Origin: CAYSPT01 sp964432985
GTDB lineage: Bacteria > Muiribacteriota > CAYSPT01
DNA length: 59,884 nt
Direction: 5' to 3'
Assembly: GCA_964432985.1 (NCBI GenBank)
Contig: CAYSPT010000033.1
Location: forward strand, 1-59,884
The notes beneath the pieces are model-generated. The model ran no database searches, was not told the DNA's origin, and worked only from the letters and a program-made list of their open reading frames with translations. This document shows positions 10,189 through 17,811 of the stretch, in pieces. Within the stretch, counting starts at the first letter, position 1, and the number at the start of each line of letters is the position of its first letter. The translations under genes and the position numbers were made by a program.

Positions 10189-10761
10189 ATGAAACCTGCC
10201 GTCATCGTCATAGATATGCAGAAATTTTTCCTGCGGGAGCATCCCGATACCTTCCGTCAGAAGCTGTTGCCGAACATCGCAGGTCTTCTTGCGGCGGTCC
10301 GCAGCCGGGGGATTCCGGTTATCCACGTCATAACACGTTACAGCTCCGACAAATCAGACTGGCCTAAAGCCTGGAAAAAGCGGGGCAGCATCTGGTGCCT
10401 GGAAGGCAGCGGGGACGAGCGGATACTCAAGGAAACCGAACCGCTGCCCGGTGAGCCCCTGATCGTCAAGACCCGGTACAATGCATTTTACCGGACCGAT
10501 CTTCACCGCACCCTGCGAGCGCTGCCTGCGGACATGGTTGTCCTGGCCGGTTACTCCAGTGACGTGTGTGTCCGGATGACCGCCATGGACGCCTACAACC
10601 GGGGCTACCGGCTGACCGTGCTTTCCGACTGCGTCCATTCGGCCCGTGAGGACACGGCTGTTTCTCTCAGGTATCTCGCCTGGTTGACGAACGCCCGCGT
10701 GCTTTCGAGTCAAGAATTTATCCATGGGTTTGGCTCGAACAATCGGGAACAGAGCACATGA
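10189..10761 (+). CDS. Isochorismatase-like cysteine hydrolase
   Basis: This 190-residue member of the isochorismatase/nicotinamidase superfamily retains the catalytic triad: Asp9 (IVIDMQ), Lys94 (KTRYNAFY) and Cys127 (GYSSDVCV). The preceding residues include the usual cis-peptide-type segment. The family hydrolyses amide or enol-ether bonds of small molecules such as nicotinamide, N-carbamoyl compounds or isochorismate; nothing here fixes the substrate. It lies 9 bp after the zinc-ribbon gene and just before the methyltransferase-like gene, so the three probably form one transcript. Confidence 0.85.
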   Translation: MKPAVIVIDMQKFFLREHPDTFRQKLLPNIAGLLAAVRSRGIPVIHVITRYSSDKSDWPKAWKKRGSIWCLEGSGDERILKETEPLPGEPLIVKTRYNAFYRTDLHRTLRALPADMVVLAGYSSDVCVRMTAMDAYNRGYRLTVLSDCVHSAREDTAVSLRYLAWLTNARVLSSQEFIHGFGSNNREQST

Positions 10762-10813
10762 TTGACCGGTTCAGGTGGCGAAACAACCGCCGCGTGGCAA
10801 AGGTGCCGTGGTC

Positions 10814-11656
10814 ATGAACGAGTATCAGAAAACCGTTGTCGATGTAATTTCCCGCTTGCCGATTCCCCCCTCTTCGCGCATTATGGAGGTAGGCTTCGGC
10901 AGGGGAGGGTATACCCGGCTGCTGCGGTATGCGGTTCCCGAAGGTTACATCGTTGGCTATGACCGTAACGAGCGGTTTTACTGGGAGGAAGCACCGGCCC
11001 GGAAGTTTCTCTCCGAGGCCCGGTGCGAAGATGTTTTCGACGCCGCGGAGCAGGAACAGGAGTCCTGTGACCTGGTGACCTTCGGAAGTGCCAACCCGGC
11101 TCTTCTCTTCTGGTGGCATTTCAACTGCTTTTCCCTGGGCACCTACAAGTCATTCGTGAGTGCGTGCGACCGGTGCTGTAAACAGGGAGGATTCCTGGTG
11201 GCCTTTTTCAAACTCGCCCGCTGCGAGTCTCCGGGACAGGAATGCTATGTCCGGGCCCTGGAGTTCATGTGCGAGGCCGAATGCCTGCGCCGGGGCGTCT
11301 CCTACCAGATTCCCGGCGGCACCGATATTCTCGAAGAAACGGCGGATATTCTTCGTAAGTCGGGATCGTACTCCCTTCAGGGAGAGGCTTTCATGAATAA
11401 CGGTTCTCCTCCCCGGATGGTCATGTGCCGTGAGTTTCTCGAGAGCCTTGATCACCGCCGCCGCGGCCGCAAAAAAGGCAGTATGTTCCCGAGAGACAGC
11501 ATGTTCCCGGATGACCTGTGGCGCCGGGCGAAGGAGCTTGACGCCCGGTCTTTCAATTATGGCCAGGAGTTCGGCTATAGCGGAGTTCTCGTAGCTAAAA
11601 AAACGAGGCGGGGAGAGCACGACGGTTTCACGGTTCCGGATGAAGTCCTTTGGTAA
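10814..11656 (+). CDS. SAM-dependent methyltransferase-like protein
   Basis: About 280 residues. The N-terminal third carries a class I methyltransferase motif I (IMEVGFGRGGYTRLL) and an acidic motif II end (VGYDRNERF). The later motifs are weak: the middle is rich in Cys and aromatic residues (FWWHFNCFSLGTYKSF, SACDRCCKQGGFLVAFF). Catalysis is thus likely but not certain. An 18-bp in-frame duplication (11480-11497, 11498-11515) gives SMFPRD/SMFPDD. ATG 10814 is listed; GTG 10775 in the same frame is an alternative and neither has a good RBS. The substrate is unknown. Confidence 0.65.
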   Translation: MNEYQKTVVDVISRLPIPPSSRIMEVGFGRGGYTRLLRYAVPEGYIVGYDRNERFYWEEAPARKFLSEARCEDVFDAAEQEQESCDLVTFGSANPALLFWWHFNCFSLGTYKSFVSACDRCCKQGGFLVAFFKLARCESPGQECYVRALEFMCEAECLRRGVSYQIPGGTDILEETADILRKSGSYSLQGEAFMNNGSPPRMVMCREFLESLDHRRRGRKKGSMFPRDSMFPDDLWRRAKELDARSFNYGQEFGYSGVLVAKKTRRGEHDGFTVPDEVLW

Positions 11657-11688
11657 AGGATGTTCTCTGGTAGAAATAAGGGGCATCA

Positions 11689-12582
11689 ATGGACCTGCTT
11701 AACATTGCCCGCGGCGTTGACGAACGTTTGTACCACGCCTGCAAGGCGGCTGACAATTGCGCCGACGTCATGCTTCACTACTACGAGAAAGACTACACGG
11801 TGGAGTATGACGAATCGGAAAACGAGAGCGGCTACAATCCCGGCTCCGGCTTGAGCCTGAAAGACTCTCCCGGCGCCATCAAGCTGCAGGTGGACGGATA
11901 CTGCGACAGCATCGCCCGGGAGTACCTGAGCATGCTCTATCCGCAGTACGGGTTCGTCGGGGAGGAGTCTTTCGACCCCAACGAGATGCAGCATGATTAT
12001 TTCTGGTGCGTCGACCCGATTTGCGGGTCTATGGGATACAGGAAGAAAACCGGGTTTTTCGGCACCTCCATCGCTCTTTTGAAGAAGAATACCGGTCCCC
12101 TGATCGGCGTCCTGAACTGCCCGGGGCTGGGTCTGAGCGGCATGGCTTCCGCGGAGCACAACAAGACCTGGTACGCGGGCGATTTCAAACGGTACGACGA
12201 TGACGGCCTCAAGGTCATCATTTCGGCCAACCGCACCACCAGCACGCAGTTCAACCGGATGCTGGAAATCCTGAAACCGGCGGTGGTGGGATACGAGGAA
12301 TCGGTGCCCACCAAGTCGATCCAGGTGCTGGCCGGCACCTACGATCTCCACTTCAACCTGCCCCTGAAATACGGCGGCGGCGCACCGAAAATCTGGGACC
12401 TGGCCGCCTCCTGCGTTTTCTACAACGTGGAAGGCATGGAGTACACAGATTTTGACGGTGTACCCCTCGACCTTACCGGCAACGCTCCCCACAAGTACAA
12501 AAACGGCTACATCATGGCCAGGGACCGCCGGGTACTGGAGCGATGCCTGGAGGCGTTTCAGCAGCTGAAAACCGTTTCGTAA
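11689..12582 (+). CDS. Inositol-monophosphatase/CysQ-like protein with altered metal site
   Basis: This 297-residue protein follows the Li+-sensitive, Mg2+-dependent phosphatase fold (IMPase, FBPase, CysQ). It shows GEES near residue 88, the motif VDPICGSMGY near 107 and WDLAA near 235. In the family the second motif reads DPxDGT and both Asp bind metal. Here the second Asp is Cys and the Thr is Ser, so one metal ligand is missing. It may be a catalytically weak or repurposed member. It is the last of four closely spaced genes starting at 9814; start ATG 11689 lies 32 bp after the methyltransferase-like gene. Confidence 0.75.
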   Translation: MDLLNIARGVDERLYHACKAADNCADVMLHYYEKDYTVEYDESENESGYNPGSGLSLKDSPGAIKLQVDGYCDSIAREYLSMLYPQYGFVGEESFDPNEMQHDYFWCVDPICGSMGYRKKTGFFGTSIALLKKNTGPLIGVLNCPGLGLSGMASAEHNKTWYAGDFKRYDDDGLKVIISANRTTSTQFNRMLEILKPAVVGYEESVPTKSIQVLAGTYDLHFNLPLKYGGGAPKIWDLAASCVFYNVEGMEYTDFDGVPLDLTGNAPHKYKNGYIMARDRRVLERCLEAFQQLKTVS

Positions 12583-12616
12583 ACCGCATTGTTCACTGGG
12601 CACGCGCACGTCAATG

Positions 12617-12645
12617 TTGGTCTATTTATGGACTTACGTTATACT
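12617..12645 (+). promoter_or_regulatory. Sigma-70-type promoter
   Basis: TTGGTC (12617-12622), 17-bp spacer, TATACT (12640-12645), about 30 bp before the start of the secreted protein at 12676. Confidence 0.5.
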
Positions 12646-12675
12646 GCCGGTACCTTGGAAAGGATGTGTCCTGCT

Positions 12676-13512
12676 ATGCGTAAGTCCGTATCTCCCGCCC
12701 TCTTTTTTACCGTGCTGGTCACGGTGCTGGTTTTTTACAGCGTGTCCGTGTCCGGCGGTACCAGCTTGAATTCGTCTGATTTCGTCAAGGTTACGGTCCC
12801 CGTATGGAAGCAGCCGCAGCAGGTGGTTGTAGAGTTCAAGTTCTACGAAAAAGATGAATTAGTATGTCGGCCGAGAGTTTCGGTACTCACCCACGATGAA
12901 GCCTGCGTATCGGTAGGTAATCAGGTGCTGATCGGCAATGACCGTGACATCCAAACCACCATGATAGGACACTCGATTACCGCCGTGGTCAGAGAGTACG
13001 GTGAAAAACGGTTCCACATGAAATTCCACATCGAGGAGAACACGTTGCCGGAGGCCGATCCGGACAAGGTCTCCGTGGGCAGGGGAACTTATGATTCCGT
13101 CTTCATCATGGAGGTGGGCAAGGAGTACACCCTGGTGGACCTGTCCATTGAAGACAAGCCAGGAAAAAAAGTTACCGGGAAACTGCTGTCGGCCACCCCG
13201 GCGCAATGGAAAAACGTTACCCCCGTATCGGTCTTCGGAAAAGACACCACCACCGGGTCCCTGGTAAGAGACATCTGCAAGCAGGCCGGTCTCACGCTGA
13301 ATCTGGAGGTGGACCGCGAGAAAATCGAACGAATTTTCCAACGGGAGGTCACGGTCTTTTATACCGATGTACCCTGTGACAAAGCTCTGTACCAGCTGGG
13401 AAGGCTCTGCAATTTCTCCGTACAGTTCGACAAGAAGGACGCCGCCTGTATCATCTCGCCGGACGGCGATTCGCTCTCCATGATAATGGAGGACGACAGC
13501 GAGTGTGAATAA
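12676..13512 (+). CDS. Secreted/anchored protein with STN-like C-terminus
   Basis: This 278-residue protein has an N-terminal hydrophobic segment (SPALFFTVLVTVLVFY) preceded by Arg-Lys, so it is exported or anchored. The last ~80 residues (TGSLVRDICKQAGLTLNLEV ... CDKALYQLGRLCNFSVQF) resemble the secretin/TonB short N-terminal (STN) fold, a small beta-alpha domain found in secretins and FecA-type receptors. No secretin channel is attached. ATG 12676 is preferred over ATG 12664 because GGAAAGGA ends 11 bases upstream. The function is unknown; it could be a periplasmic adaptor. Confidence 0.6.
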   Translation: MRKSVSPALFFTVLVTVLVFYSVSVSGGTSLNSSDFVKVTVPVWKQPQQVVVEFKFYEKDELVCRPRVSVLTHDEACVSVGNQVLIGNDRDIQTTMIGHSITAVVREYGEKRFHMKFHIEENTLPEADPDKVSVGRGTYDSVFIMEVGKEYTLVDLSIEDKPGKKVTGKLLSATPAQWKNVTPVSVFGKDTTTGSLVRDICKQAGLTLNLEVDREKIERIFQREVTVFYTDVPCDKALYQLGRLCNFSVQFDKKDAACIISPDGDSLSMIMEDDSECE

Positions 13513-13536
13513 GCGGTATTAATAGGAGGTTCAACA

Positions 13537-13758
13537 ATGATGATTCATTCTGGCGGAGTATTCGGTCTCGGCATCCTGGGACTGGTTCTGGTCATAGTCA
13601 TGATCGTGTACATTATCAAGTCGCTCATATTGCTCGGGCACAGCCGGATGAGCGAAGGGATGCGGTTTTTATGGGTGTGCCTGATCCTGCTTCTGCCGCC
13701 CTTCGGCACTATTGCCATGTACTGTGTCCGCCCCGGGCTGAGACAGAAGCAGGAATGA
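13537..13758 (+). CDS. Small two-helix membrane protein, PLDc_N-like
   Basis: This 73-residue protein has two hydrophobic helices (about residues 10-32 and 42-62) separated by a short loop (GHSRMSEGMRFLW). The second ends LLPPFGTIAMYCVRP, a pattern typical of the phospholipase-D N-terminal (PLDc_N) membrane domain. A good RBS (AGGAGG) precedes ATG 13537. A short inverted repeat (CTTTTCCC/GGGAAAAG, about 13770-13792) follows the gene. No catalytic domain is attached. Confidence 0.7.
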   Translation: MMIHSGGVFGLGILGLVLVIVMIVYIIKSLILLGHSRMSEGMRFLWVCLILLLPPFGTIAMYCVRPGLRQKQE

Positions 13759-13816
13759 CTGTCTAATCAGTACTTTTCCCCATTATGGGAAAAGCGTTCC
13801 GTCTGCTGAAGATCAA

Positions 13817-13846
13817 TTGGAAAACAAATTCATATTCTGGTATAGT
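13817..13846 (+). promoter_or_regulatory. Sigma-70-type promoter
   Basis: TTGGAA (13817-13822), 18-bp spacer, TATAGT (13841-13846), about 50 bp before the small membrane protein at 13899. Confidence 0.45.
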
Positions 13847-13898
13847 GGTAATCGCAGTACCGTGACGGTAGAGCATGCTTGTAAGGAGGTCGCGCGAT

Positions 13899-14099
13899 AT
13901 GAACGAGGCGGCTTTTGGTCTCGGCGGCGGCGGCTGGCTGACCCTCGCCCTGATCAACGCGGGCCTTGCCCAGAGCAAGAACCGCAGTGGACTCAGCTGG
14001 TTTATCATCTCTTTTTTCATCGGTCCTTTTGCCACACTGATTCTTGTCGCTTTTTGCGATACATTGGCCGAGGGTCCCACACTGGAAAGAGATTCCTGA
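13899..14099 (+). CDS. Small glycine-rich membrane protein
   Basis: This 66-residue protein has a Gly-rich start (FGLGGGGWLTLALINAGLA) and a second hydrophobic helix (WFIISFFIGPFATLILVAF), hence two membrane passes. The SGLSWFIISFFIGPFATLIL pattern resembles small inner-membrane proteins that scan their surroundings for nothing recognisable. ATG 13899 is chosen because AAGGAGGT lies 9 bases upstream. It could share a transcript with the HEAT-repeat gene 50 bp downstream. Confidence 0.65.
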   Translation: MNEAAFGLGGGGWLTLALINAGLAQSKNRSGLSWFIISFFIGPFATLILVAFCDTLAEGPTLERDS

Positions 14100-14149
14100 C
14101 GCTGATGTTGTAATGAACAGTCCGGGTGCAGGTCGGGAGGTGCGCGAAG

Positions 14150-14824
14150 ATGGACGCTGATCTGGGAAAACATATCAATAATCTGGGGATGGCCAACCCC
14201 GAAGAAGTGGAACGCTCCAGGAGAGCCATTCTTGTCATGGGAACAGACGCAGTAGGGTACCTGGTTACCTCGTACCGTTCTGCCGAATCCGAGCTGGTCA
14301 GGTGCCGGATCCTCAATCTGATCGGGGAGCTCATCATGCACGGGGCTCACTTGCCCGATGGATTTCTCGATGAGATCATTCTGCGCAAAGACGAGTGCAG
14401 CCGGCATGAACGGGCCACAATCTACAAGGAATTGGGCGTTTTTCTTGAAGAAGGGGCCAACTGGAAACTCTTCGAGCTCGGCCTGATGGACGCGGACAAC
14501 CGGGTCAGGGCCAATGCCGTCGAGGGAATCGGCGTCTTTCTCGAGCGCTTCCCCTATGAGACCGCTCCCGTGGATCTGCTGGAAAAGCTCGCCGACGATG
14601 CCGACGCTCGTGTCAGGGTCAATGTCCGGCTGGTGCTTCACCAGATTTACGAAATGAAGCAGAGAAAGCTCGTGGAGGAGCTCAAGCATATCGCCCGGTA
14701 CGGCGACGAAGAAGAGCGGGCGGGCGCCAATTTCGCCCTCAAGCGGCTGGGTAAGCTGAAACTGCTTCCTTCCATGGACGATCTGCGTACGCTGAGTATT
14801 TTCCGGCGGATAAACACGCGGTAA
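14150..14824 (+). CDS. HEAT-repeat protein
   Basis: This 224-residue, soluble, all-helical protein has degenerate HEAT repeats, clearest in GLMDADNRVRANAVEGIGVFL and LADDADARVRVNVRLVLHQI. HEAT arrays are protein-protein scaffolds. ATG 14150 follows CGGGAGG by 9 bases; an upstream in-frame ATG at 14126 lacks an RBS. It is convergent with rel (6 bp between stops). A much larger protein at 48.4 kb combines similar repeats with STAS and PilZ-like domains, so the two may belong to one signalling family. Confidence 0.7.
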   Translation: MDADLGKHINNLGMANPEEVERSRRAILVMGTDAVGYLVTSYRSAESELVRCRILNLIGELIMHGAHLPDGFLDEIILRKDECSRHERATIYKELGVFLEEGANWKLFELGLMDADNRVRANAVEGIGVFLERFPYETAPVDLLEKLADDADARVRVNVRLVLHQIYEMKQRKLVEELKHIARYGDEEERAGANFALKRLGKLKLLPSMDDLRTLSIFRRINTR

Positions 14825-14830
14825 ACCAGG

Positions 14831-17062
14831 CTACGCTGATGTAACTCTAGTCACTTCAATGACACCAGGTATTCTCCTGATGTGGCTCATGAGCGTCTTG
14901 AGCTGGGAGAGGTTCTTCACCGACAGCACAAAATTCAATTGCGCCAGGTTGTCCTGGTCAGCGTAGGCCTTTACCGAGTAGACATAGATGTTGTGGTTTG
15001 AAATGATGCTGGAGACATTGGTCAAGAGGTTCGGGCGGTCGAAGGACCGTATCCTGAGCTTGACGTAATAGGATTCGTCCTGCTGGGTTCCCTCCCACTC
15101 CACCTCCATCCAACGCTCGGGCTCGCGGTCCCGCTTGACGTTGTGGCAGTCCGCACGGTGGATGGACAGGCCGTGCCCCCTGGTGGTGAAACCGATTATT
15201 TTATCGCCGGGAACCGGGTTGCAGCACTTGGCGAACTTGATCAGCATGTTCTTGATCCCCTTGACGCTGACCCCGCCGACTGAGCGCCGCTGCAGCTTCC
15301 GTTCCGCAAGCGCCTTGAGCTTCTTTTCCTCTTCTTCTTCCTGGCGTTTCCTCAGCTCCTGGTCGGCCAGGGCTTTTGCTTTCGGGTAGAGGGCGTACAC
15401 CACCGCCAGCGGCGACACGGTCCCGTTTCCCACCGCCAGGAAAAGCTCGTTCTGGTGCCCGGTCTTGAACTCCTCCAGGATCTTGTCCAGGCGTCCCGGC
15501 GCTATCAGCTTTTTCACGGACAGGTCCTTGCGGTCGATGATCTTGTGCGAGCGGGTCTGCTGGTAGACCTCGTTGAGGGAGGACAGAATCAGGTTCTGCC
15601 CCTTCTTCAGGGTCTCCTCCTTCTCCTGCTTGCGGAACCAGAGGCGGATTTTTTCGCGGGACCGGGGTGAGTGGACGAACTCGAGCCAATCCCGGCTGGG
15701 GTTCGGCCGCTTCTGCGTCAGTATCTCCACCATGTCGCCGTTCTGAAGCTGGTAGTCCAGGGGGACGATCCTTCCGTTCACCTTGGCGCCGGTGCAACGA
15801 TGCCCAACCATGGTGTGGATCCGGTAGGCGAAATCAACCGGGCAGGCGCCGGCGGCCAGGTCGATGACCTCGCCGTGGGGGGTAAAGACGAACACCTCGT
15901 CCTGGAACAGGTCCATCTTCAGGGTGTCGATGAAATCGAAAGAGTCCTTCACCTCGCGGTGCCACTCGATGAGCTGCCGCAGCCAGGAGAGCTTTACCCT
16001 GAGCTCGTCGTCGGCGCTGCCGTCTTCCTTGTAATGCCAGTGGGCCGCCACCCCGGTCTCGGCCACTTCGTGCATGAGCTTGGTACGGATCTGGATTTCC
16101 AGGGGAATGCCGCTGTCCAGCACTACCACCGTGTGCAGCGACTGGTAGGCGTTGGATTTCGGCACCGCGATATAGTCCTTGATCCGCCCCGGCATAGGCT
16201 TCCAGATCTTGTGGACGATACCCAGCGCCCCGTAGCAGCTCTCCACCGTGTTGGTGACAATCCTGAGGGCGACGATATCGAATATCTGGTCGATGTCCTT
16301 CTCCTGTTTCTGCATCTTGGCGTAGATGGAATGAAGGTTCTTCCGCCGCCCTTCAATAGTCACCGGAATACCCGCTTCCTGCAGGTGGTAGCTCAGTATG
16401 TCGCGGGCCTCGATTATGGGCTGTTTCTTGCGGTCGATGGATATCTCCACCGCTTTTTCCAGCTCTTCATACACCCGGGGGTCCAGGACGCTGAATGCCA
16501 GGTCCTCCAGCTCCATACGGTAGCGGTACATCCCCAGGCGGTTGGCCAGAGGGGCGTATATCTCCAGGGTTTCGCGGGCGATCCGCTCCTGTTTCCGGGG
16601 CGGGAGATGATTGATGGTGCGCATGTTGTTGAGCCTGTCGGCCAGCTTGATGACGATGACCCTGATATCCTTGGTCATGGAGAAGAGCATTTTTCTGATG
16701 TTCTCAGCCTGGCGCTCCTCGCGGCTCTTGAAGGATATGGTGGAAAGCTTGGTCACGCCGTCGACAAGGTCCGCTATCTCTTCTCCGAACTCTTCCACCA
16801 GCTTTTCACGGTTGCAGGAGGTATCTTCCACCACGTCGTGCAGAAGCCCGGCGGAGATGGTCTTGACGTCCATCTTCAGCTCGATGAGTTCTTCCGCCGT
16901 CTGGTAGGGGTGGATGAAGAAGGGCTCTCCCGAAGCGCGGCATTGCCCCTGGTGGCATTCCTGGCTGAAGCGAATGGCTTTCTCCACCAGTGAGATGTCG
17001 GCCCGTGGGTTATACTCCAAAATCTTCCGGGAGAGTTGATCGAAGCTCTGGGTTTTACTCAC
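14831..17062 (-). CDS. rel: Bifunctional (p)ppGpp synthetase/hydrolase Rel
   Basis: This 743-residue RelA/SpoT homologue makes and degrades the stringent-response alarmone. Visible domains are: the HD hydrolase (residues ~45-155; HPYQTAEELIEL, GLLHDVVEDT with the His-Asp pair), the synthetase (~240-350; RIKDYIAVPKSNAYQSLHT), TGS (~395-455; VFVFTPHGEVIDLAAGA), a conserved-Cys region (KFAKCCNPVPGDKIIG) and a C-terminal ACT domain (~665-740). The intact HD motif indicates hydrolase activity. The GTG start has no Shine-Dalgarno sequence, and a promoter-like -10 lies only about 7 bases upstream, suggesting a leaderless mRNA. Confidence 0.95.
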   Translation of the reverse strand: MSKTQSFDQLSRKILEYNPRADISLVEKAIRFSQECHQGQCRASGEPFFIHPYQTAEELIELKMDVKTISAGLLHDVVEDTSCNREKLVEEFGEEIADLVDGVTKLSTISFKSREERQAENIRKMLFSMTKDIRVIVIKLADRLNNMRTINHLPPRKQERIARETLEIYAPLANRLGMYRYRMELEDLAFSVLDPRVYEELEKAVEISIDRKKQPIIEARDILSYHLQEAGIPVTIEGRRKNLHSIYAKMQKQEKDIDQIFDIVALRIVTNTVESCYGALGIVHKIWKPMPGRIKDYIAVPKSNAYQSLHTVVVLDSGIPLEIQIRTKLMHEVAETGVAAHWHYKEDGSADDELRVKLSWLRQLIEWHREVKDSFDFIDTLKMDLFQDEVFVFTPHGEVIDLAAGACPVDFAYRIHTMVGHRCTGAKVNGRIVPLDYQLQNGDMVEILTQKRPNPSRDWLEFVHSPRSREKIRLWFRKQEKEETLKKGQNLILSSLNEVYQQTRSHKIIDRKDLSVKKLIAPGRLDKILEEFKTGHQNELFLAVGNGTVSPLAVVYALYPKAKALADQELRKRQEEEEEKKLKALAERKLQRRSVGGVSVKGIKNMLIKFAKCCNPVPGDKIIGFTTRGHGLSIHRADCHNVKRDREPERWMEVEWEGTQQDESYYVKLRIRSFDRPNLLTNVSSIISNHNIYVYSVKAYADQDNLAQLNFVLSVKNLSQLKTLMSHIRRIPGVIEVTRVTSA

Positions 17063-17068
17063 GGGATG

Positions 17069-17098
17069 ATTTTAGCACAGGAATTTAAAGATACGCAA
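17069..17098 (-). promoter_or_regulatory. Promoter for rel, probably leaderless
   Basis: Read on the minus strand: TTGCGT (17098-17093), 18-bp spacer, TAAAAT (17074-17069). Initiation about 7 bases further would fall on the GTG start codon at 17062. Confidence 0.5.
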
Positions 17099-17266
17099 CC
17101 GATGCGAAGCATATGCTCCGCCTTAGCATTAAAGAAAGGTGAGATTTAGAAAGTTTTTACATTTTTTTCCGGATTTATCCATCTCTGAAAATACAGTCTC
17201 CGTAACGGTTATCGGCATTTCTTCCGAAAAACATTAGTTTTTTTTGAAAAAAAATAGTTGACGCAA

Positions 17267-17295
17267 TTGACAACCTTATATTCATGTGATAGTCT
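17267..17295 (+). promoter_or_regulatory. Promoter of flagellin leader 1
   Basis: TTGACA (17267-17272), 17 bp, TAGTCT (17290-17295). The block TCATGTGATAGTCTTTA is identical in the second flagellin leader at 22635-22651. It does not match the sigma-28 consensus, so a housekeeping-type or other sigma factor is suggested. Confidence 0.6.
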
Positions 17296-17416
17296 TTAGT
17301 TGGCGGCGAGAGAGGCACAACAAAAAAAAAGCCGCGACGAAGCACAAAAAGGAAGCGGACCGGAAGAGAAGGAAACTGAGTTTTCCTTCTACAAGGTCTG
17401 GGATAAAACGGAAACT

Positions 17417-17459
17417 ACAAGCCGTTCCCGGGAAAGGGAGCGGCTTGTTTTGTTGTTTT
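17417..17459 (+). terminator. Leader 1 hairpin A (before the aptamer)
   Basis: A 13-bp stem (ACAAGCCGTTCCC at 17417-17429 with GGGAGCGGCTTGT at 17436-17448) is followed by a T-rich tail TTTTGTTGTTTT. It has terminator form but lies between the promoter and the riboswitch. A counterpart exists in leader 2 at 22772. Confidence 0.65.
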
Positions 17460-17490
17460 GATATTTAACAACCGAATACGAAGACGAATA

Positions 17491-17625
17491 GAACTCGGAA
17501 AAAGGCAAACCCGCTTAAAGGCGGGGACGCAAAGCTACAGGGTCTACGACGCTGCACATCTTTTGATGTGTACCATCTTGTGATGGTTTGTCATGACTGC
17601 CAGCTGCCCGGGGTTGAATCGGTTC
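17491..17625 (+). promoter_or_regulatory. c-di-GMP-I (GEMM-I) riboswitch aptamer, leader 1
   Basis: Contains the GEMM-I core AAAGGCAAACC, a short stem-loop, GGGACGCAAAGC, the variable P3 hairpin and the closing GCCCGGGGTTGAAT. The base corresponding to G20 of the Vc2 aptamer appears to be G, which predicts c-di-GMP rather than 3',3'-cGAMP as ligand. The P2 tetraloop reads TAAA instead of the usual GAAA found in copy 2, so tertiary docking may be weaker. CTCGG at the 5' edge is complementary to CCGAG in the loop of the downstream terminator, a possible antiterminator pairing. Confidence 0.93.
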
Positions 17626-17637
17626 GATACGGCCAAC

Positions 17638-17667
17638 AACCCGTCCTTTCCCGAGGACGGGTTTTTT
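17638..17667 (+). terminator. Riboswitch terminator B, leader 1
   Basis: Stem AACCCGTCCT (17638-17647) with AGGACGGGTT (17654-17663), then a T-run to 17667. This is the expected expression platform just after the aptamer. Confidence 0.9.
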
Positions 17668-17726
17668 CGTCTACGGATGGACGAAAATGTCAGAAAACAT
17701 ATTAAAGTAGTAAATAAAGGAAATTG

Positions 17727-17769
17727 AACCCAACCCATACCAGGCAACTGGCAGGGTTGGGTTTTTTTT
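17727..17769 (+). terminator. Second leader terminator C, leader 1
   Basis: Stem AACCCAACCC (17727-17736) with GGGTTGGGTT (17754-17763), followed by T-run to 17769, only about 40 bases before the start codon of the flagellin. It is conserved in form and inner sequence (CAGGCA.CTGGCA) in leader 2. Confidence 0.85.
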
Positions 17770-17811
17770 GTTGGCCGTGACAATTTGCACGAAAACAAGG
17801 AGGTTGTAAAA

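Noticed and set aside
15671..16993. A 440-residue plus-strand frame
   Set aside because: Antisense shadow of rel, with no motif or RBS.
17779..17799. Sigma-54-like sequence TTGGCCGTGACAATTTGCA before flagellin 1
   Set aside because: The GG and GC are 12 rather than 10 bases apart, and the second flagellin has no equivalent.
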